NCBI GenBank assembly: GCA_003344405.1
Contig: NOWV01000010.1
Location: forward strand, 248,001-312,000
Direction: 5' to 3'
Length of the DNA stretch: 64,000 bases
DNA from: Trichoplax sp. H2
Lineage: Eukaryota > Placozoa > Uniplacotomia > Trichoplacea
Positions 28,901-43,017 of the stretch are shown one piece after another (positions within the stretch are counted from its first letter, which is position 1; every line of letters starts with the position of its first letter). Below the pieces are notes generated by a model. That model saw only the letters and a list, made by a program, of their open reading frames with translations. It searched no databases and had not been told where the DNA came from. The translations under genes were made by a program, and so were the position numbers.

Positions 28901-31900
28901 AAAAATTTTGAATGAAAAGGTCGATTTATTCATTGCTTTTGTTATTAATTTTTATGTCATCACTTACATCTTCTAATTGACCTGTTTTATCGGTTAATTT
29001 ATGCTCATAATATTGCGTTAATTCCTGCAATGCCTGTTCTTTCGATTCTTCCATTTCGTTTAGTTGGCGTTCATATTCCTAAGTAACGATTATTAGAATT
29101 TAGTAGCAAGGCTTTTACAAGATAATTAAAGTAGTCTATAGAGTTTTTAAGTACTAGTATTGTTGATCGTTTAATTTGAAGTGGATTAAAACTCACTTAA
29201 AAGGATCGATAAAATGCTCAAGTATTTAGCTTTGTTACCTCTTGCATTTTCTGGCTCTTGGACTGTAATTCTTGATACTTTTCATATTCTGACATTAATT
29301 TTTGACTATTGGCAATTTCTATTGCGATAATAAATGGAAAATGGACTATTTTTTAAACTAGAATCATACATTATGAGGCATAGATTAAATTAGATGGTAA
29401 ATTAGTAGGAACGAATATTAAAAGTTAGGCTTACCTGACTCCTGTACTTCTTCGTTATGCTTTTCTAGGATGTCGTCGACTTGTTCATTATAGCGCTTAT
29501 CTTCTTTTTCCTTTTCCATTTTTAAAGTTTGATTTTTAATTTTTAATGATTCCATTTCTTGAATAAATTTCTCTGTCAGTTCTTTAATTTTTTCATTATA
29601 GTTCATATCTTTTAATCGTAGTTGATATTCATTCTCCATTTTTAATTCATCCACTCGAGTTTTTAAATTAATCATCATTGCATTCTAAAATAGTTTAAGG
29701 TTGAAGAAGTAGCCATTTTAATTTTAAACATTATTTTATAGTGCATCAACTCGATGTAGTGTATACATATTAGTCTAGAGATATATTTTAAAACTAGGGC
29801 AATGCACATAAAACTGAAAGGTCTTAAATTTCTCGTCATTATTACTTCGTATAGTATTCCAATGATTAAAGACTAAGCATTTTGAATTTCAAGATAACTA
29901 TATATGGCAAAGACTTTAATTTTATTATCATAATGTAGAATCACACGATATTATAAGGGTCAAAGAATAGATTTTGAATTTTTATGTTATGGTGGTCGAA
30001 TTAAAACATCGTCTAGGTCAAGATTGATCCATGATATTTTTTGATGCAGTTAAGCCAATGATCATGAAAATAAGACTAAACCCTTAGACGACTTAATACT
30101 TTTATCGTGATGTTCTGAACTAGTTTAAGGATAAAAATAATAACCATTTCAATTTCCTAGTCACTCTGTATCGACTAGATAAGGGAGTTGAAGAGCAGCT
30201 ATTTTTAAATTACTTTCCCATCACACCTAATGGCTCTACGTATGTTCGTTATGGACTTTTCTTGGAGAAATTAAGGAATACGCGTGACAGAAAATTTTAT
30301 AAGTAGGCGACCTTACCTTTCCTTGCAAATCGCGTTTCGTAATTAATATCTCTTCGGCATGGGTGATTTCCTTATCTCGCTTTAAGCCACGTCCATCTTT
30401 ATCGATAATTTTGTAAATGTAGAAACTCCCATCTTCGCTAGCAGACAGCAAGTAATTATCATCGGAAGAAATTTTCATCTAATCCAATATCAGTAAAACA
30501 ATGTTACTAGAGAGCTTGACGATTGAAATCGACCATAATCTGTGTACAAGGTATACTATTATCGCTCACTACTAATTCTGACAATTATATATGGTATCAT
30601 AACGATCAATAACGAATGAAATATGTTATTCACTAGCTTTAAATGAAGCTTTTTACGTATCAAGGGTTGTAAAATAAATTAAAGTTAAGTGCTTACCTTA
30701 GTAACGGCAGCGCTGTGTGCCTGATATTCTTGCGAATCGCCCGATGGAGTTAAGGGATATTTGATTGAGCGGATAGTACCTAAATTGGTAGCTCCAAATA
30801 ACATTCGAGAGCTGTTGGAGAGGACAACTTGGGTGAAGATTGCTTCACCAGTTTGGATCTCCCGTAAAATTTGGGAGTCACAAATTTCCTTCAAAGTACG
30901 ATCTGATCCAACAGCATAAACTGTGCGTCCTTCAGATGCAATAACAACATCGGAATAGCTACAAGTCTTTAAAACGTTTTCACTTTCACGTTTTCCTGTA
31001 ATTAATGACCATTCACAAATAGCCCCATCCATGCCACAAGAAACAATCTTGCTATCCTCAGCATTAAATCGCACAGCTTTAACCTAGGTATAAATTAGAA
31101 TTTTGTCGACTTTTATTAAAATACCGACGGAATATTTTTGAATTTCTTCCCTTTAAACAGAATCTGAAATATCTTATTATCTAAACTAATTGTAAATAGT
31201 ACTTTAAGAAGGCTCATTAAATTATTTTATAATGCAATAACCATTCATTCGGCTATGGTAAACTACATCTATATATCAGGGATCAGAAATTTACCCTACT
31301 GATACTGCTCTACAAGAAATATGTAGATTACATCAAGTACTTGTAATTATAACTTCTAAGAATACTATGATGTTTATTATTTAACATATAGATGGAAAGA
31401 ATAGTGATTTTATCGGATTTACACGATATAGAATAAATTATTTGATAATGAAATACTCGATCGTTATTGTTGGCATTTACCTTGCCGTTATGGCCTTTCA
31501 AGTTCATGACATTTTCAAATGTAGATGTCGAGTAGAGTTGAACAATATTACCATGAACTGCAGCGAATAGATGGCCTCCATTACTAAATGAACACTATCC
31601 AATGTAGGTAATCAAGAATAAAAATGTTTAAGAAGAGCTCATGCTTATCTATTTAAAATATCTCTAATTGATTATCCTGTACACTTGCTATGAAACTAAT
31701 AGTAAGATAAAATACTAACAAATCTTAGGTAAGCGAATTAGTAAATAATTTTATATTACCTCGCGACAACCACGGATGGTAAACTCTTTAAAAGAGCTAA
31801 TATCATCAATTAGCAGATTCATTAGACGAAGTTTATCACTAAATCCAACTAATACATATAAACCGGACGGGTGCAAAGCAATACTGAAGGCTTCTTCCTG

Positions 31901-34090
31901 AAATTCCTTGCATAATTCCAATGATCTAAGAAAAGTAATGGGACCGTGGTTAGGTTTTATCGTTTACTCTTTATTATAAACAAACAGAAATGGTATTTTC
32001 CTACTAAAGGTGTACCTCAAATGTAAGTTATCTACAGCTTTAAGTAAAGGAATGTTTTAAAAATAGAAACACACTTAAAAGTGTGTTTAGCATTGATTTA
32101 AAACTAAACTCGATAGTATAAGTCAATAGAGTCTGAGAGAATTATGTCAATCTAGTTAATTGCAGGCATCGTGACTTCTTTTACTTACCCAGTTTCGTAA
32201 TTCCAAATTCTGACTGATCGATCCATCGAGCAGGTAGCGACAAGGGGTTTACGTACGCAAATATCAAGGCCACTGATAACATGATGATGAAAGGAGCAAG
32301 AAAGTAACTCAAAACTAATAATCTCCCCCTATTAAAATAAATGGATGTTTACTCATTGAAAACAGATACTTTTCTTCTATTACTTATACTTTACATACCT
32401 TGGCCATATCTGCTGATGATAGAGAAATGGTATAAAGTTGATTGTCGCTACTGCTACAAATTAAATTTTCTTCCGATGGGCTAATAGTTATAGTTTTAAT
32501 ACTAGGTGAATGTTTAACTGTTTCCTCTTTTCTCAAGGATGATGAAGGTAACGCCATTTCTCTCGTCTTTCTATAAGTATCTTTTTCATCGGTTTTCTCG
32601 AAAGTATACGCCGATCCATTCGCACAACCACATATAAATCCTTTAGTATAACTAACGATGCTGTGAATAGCTAAGCGATCATCAATTATTTTATCTTCCA
32701 TAATTGTATTTGTCGTCGATCTAAGACCATTTCAGATAGTAAATTCAATAATTAATTTTAAAGCAATATTTTTCTACGGTCCAAAGTTTGAAACGATTAG
32801 TATCTTAAGACAAATTAACCTTACCGCTGGCGTGATTCGGCAGTCGGACTAACGATGCTAAATTCATTTTTTAATTCACCGGCTTCTAGTAGAAGTAATC
32901 TACCAGAATCAGTTCCAACGATAATTTTGTCATCACTCAACCAGCTCTGACTTAAATAGTTTTGTGGATCCATTTTTAAGAAAGCAAACTGCTTTAAATT
33001 GCCTTCATTATAACGAAATAATTTAAATATTCCGCTTCCAGTTACGCAAACTTGAGAATTATCTTGAGGATTGAATGTAACCTAATTGGTGTTAAGTTAA
33101 TATTAAAATTTCATATCATGTGTGCCTAAAAAATGATGGTGCAGCTCTAACAAGCAATGAAATTCTACGTTAAAAATTATCCTACTCTATCTTAAATAAC
33201 CCTGGGGATTATGTTTTATTTTATAAATCATTTGATCATCCATCAATTTCAAACGATGCAAAATTTATAGCTTTAGACAATAATTATTAGATATGATGAA
33301 TCAAATATTTTTTAGTAAATTTATCGTCAAAGCGTTGAAAGTGTTATGTATTTCGAATTCTATCTAGAATATGTGGATTAAATATTACGCGTATATATAT
33401 ACATATGCGAACTTCGTTGACTTTCCATTCTTAAAAACGTTCATTATCACATCTCAAAACGAATTAAACTGTCATTATTTTAATTTTAGATTATAATACT
33501 ACTAGCAAACATAATCAAGTATATACAAGCAGTTGCAATGTAATCAAGGATGACGATCCCAATCTAATGATCTCGCTCAAATTTTAAATAAATCTTGTAT
33601 TTCTTGCAAGTTGAATTATTACCTGATAAATTGTGGCATTGTGCTGATTAGTTGTCTTGACGCAAGCTAATGGTTTCGATTTTTCCCATGTCCAATAAGT
33701 TAATGTCCAATCGGGCTTACCACTCTGTGTTACTAGATATTTAGAATCTGGTGAAAATGCCATGCTAACGTACTCATTAGATGTACATTCCGGTAATGTT
33801 AAGACCTTCTTTCGTTTTAAAGAGTGAATATCATAGATATTGATGGTAGGCTTATCTCCTCGTTCAGCAATAGCAACATAGCGCCTATTCGTACTAACAG
33901 CAATTGCTGATGTGTACTGACTTTTCTCCGATCCAATGATAAATTTTTGACTTCTTTGATCGACATTATAGACAACGCAGTTCGATCCAACAGGGTAAAC
34001 GATGGATTGCTCGTCTAAATAGCTAACTGTGTCTCTTAGATCACCTTTTAAGCCAAATACGTAACGATGCGATAATTGTGCTAAAGCCAT
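25945..34090 (-). CDS. CFAP57: CFAP57 (WDR65) copy A, 18 exons, 1215 residues
   Basis: Exons in transcript order: 33623-34090, 32825-33081, 32399-32720, 32189-32328, 31760-31925, 31481-31594, 30697-31083, 30317-30478, 29435-29684, 29239-29318, 28968-29078, 28664-28837, 27965-28123, 27699-27842, 27169-27285, 26846-26977, 26555-26698, 25945-26265. They total 3648 nt in one frame. CFAP57 is a ciliary axoneme protein tied to inner dynein arm assembly. About the first 670 residues are WD40 repeats ([61 protein letters not shown]-type strands). The rest is a long coiled coil ([39 protein letters not shown]) ending in the family's C-terminal helix ([20 protein letters not shown]). Length matches the human protein, about 1250 residues. 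The start [16 protein letters not shown] aligns with copy B. No stop or frameshift is seen, so both copies look functional. Confidence 0.95.
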
Positions 34091-35509
34091 CTTTACTCTT
34101 GAATACGATAATTTAAAAAGATTGTAATAGTTATCAACCTGTTATTACAGTATTAACAATCAGTAAACTAAATTATGTCTAAGTAATGATGGACGATAAT
34201 TAGTAATCGCTTAGCAGCGAGGCAAATGCCAAAATTTTCTATCAGTTATTTTTTTACCAAGTACAGTAAACCAATACAACATTAAATATATCAAGAAACT
34301 GTTGAAAAGGAGGCAGTAACTTGATTTCATTAACTGTATTACAATATTTATCCAATCACGGATAACAACAGGTAGTCACTAACGGTAACTGTTGCTAGGT
34401 AACGACATTAGATTTATAATTTTGTTATTTAAATTTATTCATATTGAACATCATGGAAGGATGTAATAGTCTAATTAATTACTTGAATAAATTAAACTGA
34501 ATAATAGACAGTTATAGTATTGACAACACTGAATTTGAGAATACTATCTTGTAAGGAGATATTTGGTATGTTTGCGTTATGGTATAGCGTAAAGCAATTT
34601 AGAGTTGTAGTCATAAGTCTCTACTTTATTTTCTCGGACGAGATGAGTGTATGAATTAAAGTGCGGATATACTCGTAGCTAACAGTTTGATATTCTACTA
34701 TGTAGTTCAATTGATATCTTATATCGAGTTCATCTCGCTAACACTACTTTGAAGCATCTGAATTCTTCGAAACAGCTTTTACCTGAAAATAGCCTCAATC
34801 GATATCCTAAGAGTTTTCTAATATTTATAAGCCTATATATAGCATTTATAACTGAGCATATAAAATTATACAGTATTCGATATATGTACATAGGTAATAT
34901 CAAACGATATTAAATTAACCTTTAAGTTATAGCATCTTAACCAAGTAAAAGTTAAGATTAAAGAATCTTAAAATCAATGCGTTCTCAAAGTATATTTTAT
35001 TGTATTTAGTCTGTCATCAAGTATATTAATATACATTATATTATAATCATGTTTAAAATTGTCGTTCGTTATAAAGAAAACAATAAGTATGTTAAAGGAA
35101 GAATAATGGCAATCTTTAAACATATTCATGATGACCACCGATCTGAAACCGAAAAGACTAATGGTTTCTACAAATTTACTACAATTTCATAGGGATAAAG
35201 TGCAGATACGCTATCTGAGGCAATATTACAACTTGTATCATATTTTACAGCTAGCTTTAAATAGGGAAACTCCATTTAGCTTAGAGTAGATACATTTTAC
35301 AGATCTTAAGATAATAAATATCAATGTTTTTATTTCTATTAGAAATAATACTGTTGTATTATAGTCGTTTTAATGCATTAGAGCTTAGTTTCTATAATCG
35401 TTTTTATATTTCTGATCATCTGTCTTGCATCATTGGGTAATATTTAAATCAGTTTCCAATTAGAATGAGAAACTTACAATATATAATCCTATTTATCCTA
35501 TTTGAATCA
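34091..35509. other. Spacer between the two CFAP57 copies
   Basis: About 1.4 kb separating the copy A start from the copy B stop. It should hold the promoter of copy A and the 3' end of copy B. No coding sequence, repeat cluster or leftover third-copy exon is seen. Confidence 0.6.
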
Positions 35510-38500
35510 TTACTGTGCCGTAATTGAAGGTAAATGACCATTAGACGGAGGTCTGGTACTAATATGTTCTTCAATTTCTTGAATTTGGATTCTTAATTTG
35601 GCAATTTCAGCTTTTTGCATTTCAATAATTTTAACATCTTCTTCTCGTGTAGTTGCCTTATTTTTGTTAGTCATCGTTTGAGATGCTTGTGTCGCTAACA
35701 ATTCTACACCTGTTCCTTTACGAACACCTAATGCAGCTTCAAGATCATTGATTTGTCCTCTTGAAAGTTTGAGTTCTTTCCTCAAGTCATTAATTTCTCT
35801 GATTAATGCGACATTTTCCTGTCAACATAAAAATCAAATTGTAAAAATTCAAACCTCATGGTAACTTTTCAGTGTAACAGTCAAAATGCAAGATCATGGT
35901 AATTATAAACTACTATCTTTGTCATTACCTGCATGATTTTGACATTATCAACTCGATGGATTTCAGAATCTTTTGATAATTTTTTCCGTAAAGACGAGAC
36001 ACTACGCTCCAAATGTTCTCTTTGCCTGGCGTATTCACGCTGAATATCATTATCGATGTTGGCTGCTTCGGGCTAAATGGAATTCGATAAGAAAAAGCGT
36101 TAGTTATTTAATTAAGTAAATATTTAAGCGGTATTATCTTTGATTAAAGAAAGAGTAGTAATATATTGGAAAAGATGTCTTTAATATGAGGCGTACACTT
36201 ACCGTATCATTTTGGACATACTTGTCGTATAAATTCTCGATTGAGAATTTTAATTTATTGGGATCTTGTATGTATCGAACGCAATCGTGTAAATCAACTT
36301 TGAATTTCTTTAGCAATGCTTCACTATCACGAACCTGAAATAGATTATCGGTACGTTTATGTTAACGCATACCTTCGTTTAAGTAATCGATAATTTCTAT
36401 CATTATTTTTTATTGCTCTTTTTTGGATTTAAATATTTAAATGTTACTTGTATCCAACAAATAATAACCTTTTGCCTGGCGATCCTTAATTCTTTATCGG
36501 TAGCTTTTAGTTTTAATCGTAATTCAGAGATATTTAATTCTAAATTGATATTTTGTTTATGGAATCTTTCCAATTCACTTTCCATCTAAATAAAGATTAA
36601 CACACATTAGATATATCTATTTAGTATTAGAAAGAAATTATAAGGTGCAGTATAACTTAAAAAGTTTTAATTTTCTGCAAATTGATTTGCACTGAGTTAT
36701 TAGCATTTGAAAACAGATATAATTACTTCTTGGATCTGTTCTTTCATTGCTTTGATATCGTTTTCCCGTGGTTCTATTTGCTTTTTAAGCTCTTTGATTT
36801 TATAGTCTAGTACAAATTTAAATTTCTCTAATTCTTGATTTTTCTTTTTTAAGTCGTAAATACGTTTTTCCTATTAAAAATTATTAATTTCAATATTATT
36901 TTTAAAGCCGACAACCTAATGATACAGGGGCCTAATATAAAAGTAATAGGACTAACTTTGTCTTGAATCGTTTCGTCTCGTTCTTGTATTTCTTTCTTTA
37001 GACCGGATATATCCTTTTCCAAAGATTTAATTATATTTTGAAGCTTAACGCGTTCTCCTTGTAGTTTCTTAATCTCTTCTTTATGCTCGTCAATCTCTTT
37101 CTGCAGACTAGTAAACTGTAATAAATTGTCATAAAAGTTAATAAGTTATACCTACAATCAACTAGAAATAGCTACTATCAGTCCACTTTCAATAGTTTAC
37201 CTTCTTTCTCATTATTCCAGTTTCTCCTTTCAGCCTCAAATTAGCTTCTTTTTCATCGCGTAATCGGCGCTCGTACTTATTCTTTATATCAACAATTTCT
37301 CTATCGACATCTTCCTCAATTTGCCTCTTCGTTTCATCATATTCTCTTGTTAGCTGCTGTTGTTCCTCATTAGCCTATATGATACAAACAGGTACATTAA
37401 TAATCTTATTTAGCGCCTAAGTCTCAATAACAATTCTTGAAATCCCATTTTAAGGTCCGATATTTACCTGTTCCAATTGACTAGATTTCTCTTGTAGTTT
37501 ATTCTCGTAATATTCTGTTAAATCCTGTAGGGATACTTCTTTAGATTCATCCATTTCATTTAATTGGCGTTCATATTCCTGATAAAATTACACAGAAAAA
37601 TTATTTATCCGAATATTTTTTTACCATTTTTTAGTGCGATAACGAGATATTTCAAAAGCCATTTCAAACCTCCTGCATTTTTTGACTTTTAGCTTGTAAT
37701 TCTTGGTATTTTTCGTATTCAGACATTAATTTTTGATTATTTGCCGATTCTAATAAATAACATTACAGCAATATTGCAAGTTGAGATTGCTGGTTATTGA
37801 TATGCCTTCAGTCATATTGTATATCTTATTACCAAGATCTTGCAATTCTTTAGCGTGATCTTCTAGAACGTCGTGTATTTGTTCTTCATGTCTCGTTTCC
37901 TCTTTATCCTTTTCAGTTTTCAGAACTTGATTTTTTGTTTTTAATGATTCCATCTCTTGAATGAATTTTTCTGTTAATTCACGAATTTTTTCGTTATAAT
38001 TCATATCTTTTAATCGTAATTGATATTCATTTTCCATTTTTAATTCATCAACTCTCGTTTTTAATTCTGTCATCATTGCATTCTATAATTAAGTGAGCAG
38101 ATCCTTTAGTATTTTACGATCCAAACTATGGTATGTAAAATAATTAGGCTACGAAATATACGACAAGCTTACTTTTTCTTCAAGGTCTGATTTAGTAATC
38201 AATATTTCCTCAGCAAATGCGACTTCTTTGTCCCGTTTTAATCCTCTACCTTCTTTTTCGCTAATTTTGAAAATATAGAAGCTTCCATCTTCACTTACTG
38301 AGAATAGATATTGGTCATCATACGAAATTCGTAGCTAAAATTTTAGGATTTGATCCAAAAATTGATTAGCGTGACATGTTATATGATAAATAATACTAGT
38401 TCAATAAGTTGATTTGTTACCTTTGCGACTCCAAGGGCATGAGCTTGATATTCTTGCCATTCTCCTGTTGCAGTTAGCGGATACTTGATTGATCGAACTG

Positions 38501-41031
38501 TACCATTGTTGGTACCAGCAAATAACATTTTGCCGCTATGAGAAATAGCTACTTGTGTAAATACAGCATCTCCAGCATGAATATCACGGAGAATTTGAGA
38601 ATCACAAATTTCTTTTAGCGTATGATCAGTTCCAACAGCATAGATAACCTTCCCCTCAGGTGATACGGTTACATCTGTATAGCTACAAGATTTCAAGACA
38701 CTTTCTCCTTCACGTTTACTTGTGAAAACGGACCACTCATACACAGCTCCATCCATACCACATGAGATGATACTTCCATCATCGATACTCCAACGTACTG
38801 AGCGTACCTTTAAAATTTTTTAAAATGAAAGTTTTCAATATCTGTACAGTATATAAATACATATATATGATAACGTATCGATTCTGTTAATTTAATTATC
38901 AGATAAATTACCTTTCCATTATGTCCTTTTAGGTTAGTAACGTTATCAAAAGTTGTTGTTGAATAAACTTGGATAACATTACCATGTACGGCAGCAAAGA
39001 GGTGACCTCCATTACTAAATGAGCACTGTAGACGGCAAATTAAATAGAAACTCAATAAGATAAATAAACTTAACACACAGCCTGGTAAGTGTTTATTGTT
39101 GATATTATATCGTATATGCTGTACAAACGTATAAACCAGAAATTGCAAAAGAGTATTAGGTAGCAGTTATGAAAAGTTACCTCGCGACAACCACGGATAG
39201 TAAATTCACGAAATGTGCGAATATCGTCAATTAAAAGATTCATCAGACGTAATTTATCACTGAATCCGACTAAAATGTATAAGCCTGAAGGATGGACAGC
39301 TACACTGAAGGCTTCTTCCTGAAAGTCCTTATGTAATTCTAACATTCTATTGTATTATGGTTGAGAATCGTTAGTAAAATATGGTTAACTTTGAAATCAT
39401 TTTTCATAGAGAAATAAGACTTGATAGAAAATGAAACTTACCCAGATTCAAAATTCCAGATCCTAACTGACTTATCCATAGAGCATGTTGCAATTAAAGG
39501 TTTGCGTATACATGTATCCATGCCAGTTATTGCATCACGATGAAAGGGAAATGTTAAGACATCAAACCGCGGTATATCACCCTAAAAGAAGTTAAAAAAT
39601 TAATTTAGGCGATGTTGCTATCCTATATTACAGTTATTGATCAATAAATCAGCAAATGTCTATCTACCTTTGATATATCAGCTGTAGATACAACAACTGT
39701 ATAAAGTTGATTGTCGCTAGTGCTACAAATCAAGTTTTCTTCCGATGGGCTTAAAGCTAAATGTTTTATTTCAGGGATGCTTGAATCAGGAGTATCGGCA
39801 TGCTGAGTATCAAGTGGAAGCCTAATTTCTTTCAATTTTTTATAGGAATCTCTTTCTTCACCTTTTTCAAATATATAAGCCGCACCACTGGCTGTACAAC
39901 AAATAAAGCCCTTTTCATATGTAACGATATCATTAATTGGAGTTTTATCTTCATGTTTAGCATCAGTTATCTGATCTATCGTTGGCCTATGCATTGTAGA
40001 AAGTAACAAATATTAGCAATATTCATTAGAGAGGCATTTATCTCTCATGTTTTATGACCATGATATACATATACGTATATATATACTGTATATATTTTTA
40101 AGATAGCATGAGTGATTTATTAGGATTATTCTATTACTCAAAAATTATTGCCGATATACCTCGATTTAAAATCTGATGCAGAGGTAGTAAGTGTAAATTC
40201 ATTTTTTAGCTCGCCAGCTTCGAAAAGGAATAATCGACCTTCGTCCGTACCAACAATGACTTTATCTTCCGTAACCCATGACTGGCATAGGTAATTGTGC
40301 GGTTCCATTTTCAAGAAAGCGAATTGTTTAAGATTACCTTCACTGTAGCGAAATAGCTTAAATATACCATTGCCAATAACACATAATTGTGTATTATCCT
40401 GTGGGTTGAAGGTTACCTTTATTTTGAAGAAATGAAATGTTAATTCTTTTTAAAACGAAGGCTATCGTTATTATGGAAGTCATGTTAACAACGTATTGTA
40501 TTATATTGAGATTGAAATAGTCTAATTTAAAATATATTGTAGACATGTTATGGTATTACTAACTTGATAAATTGGTGCACTTTGTTGATTTGTTGTTTTC
40601 GTTGTGGCCATTACTTTGGACTTTTCCCATGTCCAATACAGTAATGTCCAATCGGGTTTTCCTCCTTGTGATGCTAAATATTTTGAATCTGGAGAGAATG
40701 CCAAACTAACATATTCGCCGAAGTTGTGATCTGCACTACTAAGAATCTTTCTTCGTTTCAAAGTATGTAAATCATAAATGGTAATAGTTGGTTTATCGCC
40801 TCGTTCGGCGATAGCAATATAGCGACGATTAGGACTGATAGCAATTGCAGTCATGCCTTGGCTTTTATCAGAGCCAAGGATAAATCGTTGAGATTTCTGA
40901 TCGATATGGTATAAAATACAGTTTGAACCAGCAGGATAAATAACAGTTTGCTCGTCGAGAAAGTTGACATTACTAGTCACTCCGCCTTTGATACCAAAGA
41001 CGAAGCGATGCGATACAACAGCAGTTGCCAT
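35510..41031 (-). CDS. CFAP57: CFAP57 (WDR65) copy B, 18 exons, 1210 residues
   Basis: Exons in transcript order: 40564-41031, 40160-40416, 39668-39986, 39442-39581, 39181-39346, 38912-39025, 38421-38807, 38173-38334, 37833-38082, 37670-37749, 37468-37578, 37201-37374, 36957-37115, 36727-36870, 36469-36585, 36203-36334, 35929-36072, 35510-35818. They total 3633 nt in frame. Sixteen of 18 exon lengths equal copy A; exon 3 is 3 nt and exon 18 is 12 nt shorter. WD40 repeats come first ([53 protein letters not shown]), then a coiled coil and the C-terminal helix ([20 protein letters not shown]). I start at the ATG at 41029-41031 ([13 protein letters not shown]), which aligns with copy A. The frame is open further upstream but has no ATG there. 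Introns are mostly shorter than in copy A and not alignable by eye. It is a complete, apparently active paralog. Confidence 0.95.
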
Positions 41032-41369
41032 GATGAAATCCTTGGAATTAACGGTGTTGGCCAATTACTGTTAAGATTTTTTAAATTATATTAATGATAC
41101 GTAATTTAACGATCGATGGTAGGATTCCTGTACAACGTAAGATGAGTTAATTCAAATTTTTTAAAGAGAAAAATAAATTCAAGGAAGTACTGAATGTATG
41201 TAGTTGTAGGGTATTTTAACTCCTATTACTCTTACTATTGAACGTTAGCAATATACGAATAATTCAGTGGAATGACTTTATATCTTGAAACGCTTTACAG
41301 AAGAACATAGCAACGGTTGCTATGAATTTGATATTTTCATAATACTGTCCTTTACCGTAAACTCAGATC

Positions 41370-41500
41370 TAACTGTACTGTACACTGTACACTGTACAAG
41401 TGTACTGTACATTGTACAAGTGTACTGTACAGTACAGTATTACAGTATAATAGTACTGTACCTTCACTGCGAAATACAGTACTGTACTGAACGGTACCAA
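41370..41500. repeat. TGTACAGTAC palindromic repeat cluster
   Basis: Runs of CTGTACTGTACACTGTACA and TACTGTACAGTACAGTATTACAG occupy about 41373-41496, about 340 bp upstream of the CFAP57 copy B start. The same unit occurs in the other spacers. The short open frame across it is repeat-encoded. Confidence 0.8.
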
Positions 41501-42001
41501 TGAAACCTACGTACAGTAGGGTATCTTCAGTAGAGTCATGGACTGCTACGGTAGAACTGCTGAAGAAGACCTGGGCTAATCACTCTTGGACGGACAGACG
41601 CTTTTGACCTCATCTGGTCATAATATTGTCTTCTTCTGGTAGTCCCATGGTCCAGTTCAGTACTACACAAAGTCAAACCTATCGTAGCAGCGAATTTGGA
41701 TATCTGTTGCGGACGGCATAATGTACTGTATTGTACAATTGCGACATATGCTACAGTTGGAATAAGCAGTAAAATGAGCTTTCACATTATTAGGAAAGCG
41801 AACGACGGTTTCTGTTCCTCTCTCTTTCGTTCTTTTTAGCTGATGTAGTGCAGTGTTCGATGGTTTGAGTCGCAGATTCAGATTCTGGTAGATACTAGAT
41901 ACAGTAGTATGATAGAATTTAGAAACATGAGTACAGTATAATTATACTAAATGGAGAGTCCTGCTGTAAACTATGAATGGTTGTCCAAGGACTTAACATG
42001 C

Positions 42002-42247
42002 TATCATCATCATCATTATCATCATATGCTGTACTAAATATATTAAAATAATTTTGTGTCGCTTGCGTAACCCTTATCCAGACCAATCAGAACGTACGAT
42101 ATACGACCAATTTAAATACCACTGTCATCATCATCATCATCATATATATATAAATAATTTCCCTAATATAAATAATTTGTGTCGCGTGCGTAACCCTTAT
42201 CCAGACCAATCAGTACGTTCCGATGTACGATCAATTTAAATACCACT
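42002..42247. repeat. Two-copy direct repeat of ~120 bp with ATC microsatellites
   Basis: Each unit starts with an ATC/CAT trinucleotide run (42003-42025 and 42124-42143). A short variable linker follows, then a conserved block of about 70 bp containing GCGTAACCCTTATCCAGACC (42066-42085 and about 42187-42206) and ending in CAATTTAAATACCACT. The copies differ by a few substitutions and short indels, so the duplication is fairly recent. Confidence 0.8.
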
Positions 42248-42795
42248 ATACACTATGCATATTTTCGCCAGCGAAGTCGGCGGACTCAAACTCGTATCTA
42301 TTAAAGTTTCTTCCTCATTAGTGATCTTTTTGTCGATTTCTGGACTATCACTGGATAATAGCTATAGTATAGCTTGGGAGCTAAAGAGTTAATTAATTAA
42401 GATTATTTCATTTTATCGGAGTGATTTATTGGCAATATTAAATTTCTATATTGTAATTTATATCACTTCCTAATGTAGTTCACGTTAATTTTTCTGGTTA
42501 TTGCGACAAGATCTGCAGTCCAATCGCAATTTCGAATTCATATAAAATAAAGTTTCTAAATTTTTAATTCAACGATGTTTTGATCGACCTTCGGTCCATT
42601 ACCTACTTACTAAGTACTGTTATTATGATTTAATCGAGTATCTGACCACTGATCATGATGCGGATATACTGTACAGTACACTACAGTATTATTCTCCATT
42701 ACATTAATGTGCGTAGAACATGACTTAGTAAGTATAGAAACTAAAGCTGTAATGTGCTCTGCAGTCTATCAGGAGTCCACGATTGGATGAAGAGG

Positions 42796-42987
42796 TCTTC
42801 TACTGGTTGCAACAGCGTAACGACTTACTCAAAGAGTGCATGCCTTATTTAATAATTTGCAAAGTTGAAGTTATCTTCTACTGGTTGCAACAGCGTAACG
42901 ACTTACTCAAAGAGTGAATGCCTTATTTAATAAATTGCAAGAAACAGCTAAATTGCAAGAAACAGCTATCAGCAAGAAACAGCTATC
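42796..42987. repeat. 78-bp direct duplication followed by short AAGAAACAGCT repeats
   Basis: Blocks 42796-42862 and 42874-42940 are nearly identical; both contain ACTGGTTGCAACAGCGTAAC and TGCCTTATTTAATAA. Immediately after come three copies of AAGAAACAGCT between 42939 and 42987. This looks like tandem duplication with slippage. No coding potential is supported. Confidence 0.8.
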
Positions 42988-43017
42988 AAACTAGAAACCA
43001 CTCCTGAAACTAGAATG

